Source: Bacillota bacterium
GTDB taxonomy: Bacteria > Bacillota > UBA5301 > JASBVW01
NCBI GenBank assembly: GCA_029961005.1
Contig: JASBVW010000077.1
Location: 1 to 6,700 of the forward strand
Length of the DNA stretch: 6,700 nt
Direction: 5' to 3'
The translations under genes were made by a program, and so were the position numbers. The notes below the pieces were generated by a model. That model was not told where the DNA came from and made no database searches. It saw nothing but the letters and a program-made list of their open reading frames with translations. The number at the start of each line of letters is the position of its first letter. The first letter of the stretch is position 1. Shown here one piece after another: positions 6,211 through 6,700 of the stretch.

Positions 6211-6700
6211 CAGTGCCTCCAGCGTTGTTCAGGCAGGTCAATGGCCTCGTCCCGCAATCTCTCCAGATGAGCCCGGTCAAAGAGGTAGCGCTGGCCGCAG
6301 AAACGGCAAATGATCTCCGCCTGCCCCTCCCTCACCATCTCGTCCAGTTCCTCCCGCCCCAAGGTAATCAGGATCCTGTCCAGGCGCTCCATGGAACAAG
6401 CGCAGGTAAAGCGCAGCGGCAGACGGCCCAGTTCCTGAAAGGGCATTCCGCCTAAAACCTCAGCCACTAAGTCCTCCGGCCGCGCTCCCCCGTCCACCAG
6501 CGAGCTGACAGGGGGCAGGTGCGCCAGCTTCTGCTCCAGTTGGTCCACCAGCTCCGGAGGGTGCCCGGGCAAGAGGTGGACCATCAGCCCGCCGGCAGCC
6601 CGCACAGAACCGTCGGTCTCCACCAAAACCCCCAGCGCTACTGAGGAAGGCATCTGTTCGGAACGGGCAAAGTAGTAGGTCAGATCCTTGGCGATCTCCC
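6210..6700 (-). CDS. hslO: Hsp33 redox-regulated chaperone, C-terminal part, 5' end outside window
   Basis: About 162 C-terminal residues of the roughly 290-residue cytoplasmic holdase Hsp33, which is switched on by oxidation combined with unfolding stress. The visible part begins GEIAKDLTYYFARSEQ, a strongly conserved Hsp33 stretch, and continues through VALGVLVETDG and the helical middle. The C-terminal zinc-binding redox switch is complete: a CxC (FTCACSMERL) and a CxxC (IICRFCGQRY) separated by 29 residues, as in active family members. The frame is open to the window edge, so the in-frame Met at 6653 is internal and not the start. The gene is followed after 10 bp by the UPF0182 gene, whose ribosome binding site overlaps the hslO stop. 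The two are almost certainly cotranscribed, with the promoter beyond 6700. Confidence 0.95.
   Translation of the reverse strand, partial: EIAKDLTYYFARSEQMPSSVALGVLVETDGSVRAAGGLMVHLLPGHPPELVDQLEQKLAHLPPVSSLVDGGARPEDLVAEVLGGMPFQELGRLPLRFTCACSMERLDRILITLGREELDEMVREGQAEIICRFCGQRYLFDRAHLERLRDEAIDLPEQRWRH

Noticed and set aside
3485..6280. Longer UPF0182 protein starting at 6280
   Set aside because: It would overlap hslO by 71 bp, whereas AGGAGG lies 5 nt before the ATG at 6199, which begins directly with a membrane-helix N-terminus.

Overview
The window is a compact, GC-rich bacterial chromosome segment. Its genes are tightly packed, and its Shine-Dalgarno sites are strong and purine-rich (GGAGG or GGGGG type). 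The gene types (a LytS/LytT-family two-component pair, Hsp33, a UPF0182 membrane protein, AMP-forming acetyl-CoA synthetase) and the GC-rich coding style suggest a Bacillota/Clostridia member, perhaps a thermophilic Moorella/Ammonifex/Desulfotomaculum-like lineage. That placement is inference. No RNA genes, CRISPR arrays, insertion sequences or phage genes were seen.

Layout. (1) Positions 1-643, minus strand: the first 214 codons of an acetyl-CoA synthetase (acs), running off the left edge. (2) Positions 644-874: a divergent regulatory region. It has a good sigma-A-type promoter facing acs (TTGTGA, 17 bp, TATGAT) and, 10 bp upstream of that promoter's -35, three 9-bp direct repeats at an exact 21-bp period. 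They match the known LytTR-domain binding consensus. (3) Positions 875-2987, plus strand: a LytS-type histidine kinase and a LytTR response regulator, overlapping by 35 bp. (4) Positions 2994-6700, minus strand, convergent with the regulator: a probable operon of hslO (Hsp33, C-terminal part only), a UPF0182 membrane protein of 904 residues and a small Nudix hydrolase.

How the parts may work together. The main biological story is the left half. A LytS/LytT-type system sits divergent from acs, and its probable DNA sites lie where an activator of the acs promoter would bind. The simplest reading is a dedicated switch controlling acetate activation (acetate + ATP + CoA to acetyl-CoA). Relatives of this system sense pyruvate or respond to acetate/overflow metabolism (BtsSR of E. 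coli, LytST of Bacillus). The kinase is unusual because its membrane part is only about two helices followed by a Cys-containing GAF domain, rather than the usual multi-helix LytS sensor module. The right half looks like a stress or envelope maintenance operon whose central protein has no established function.
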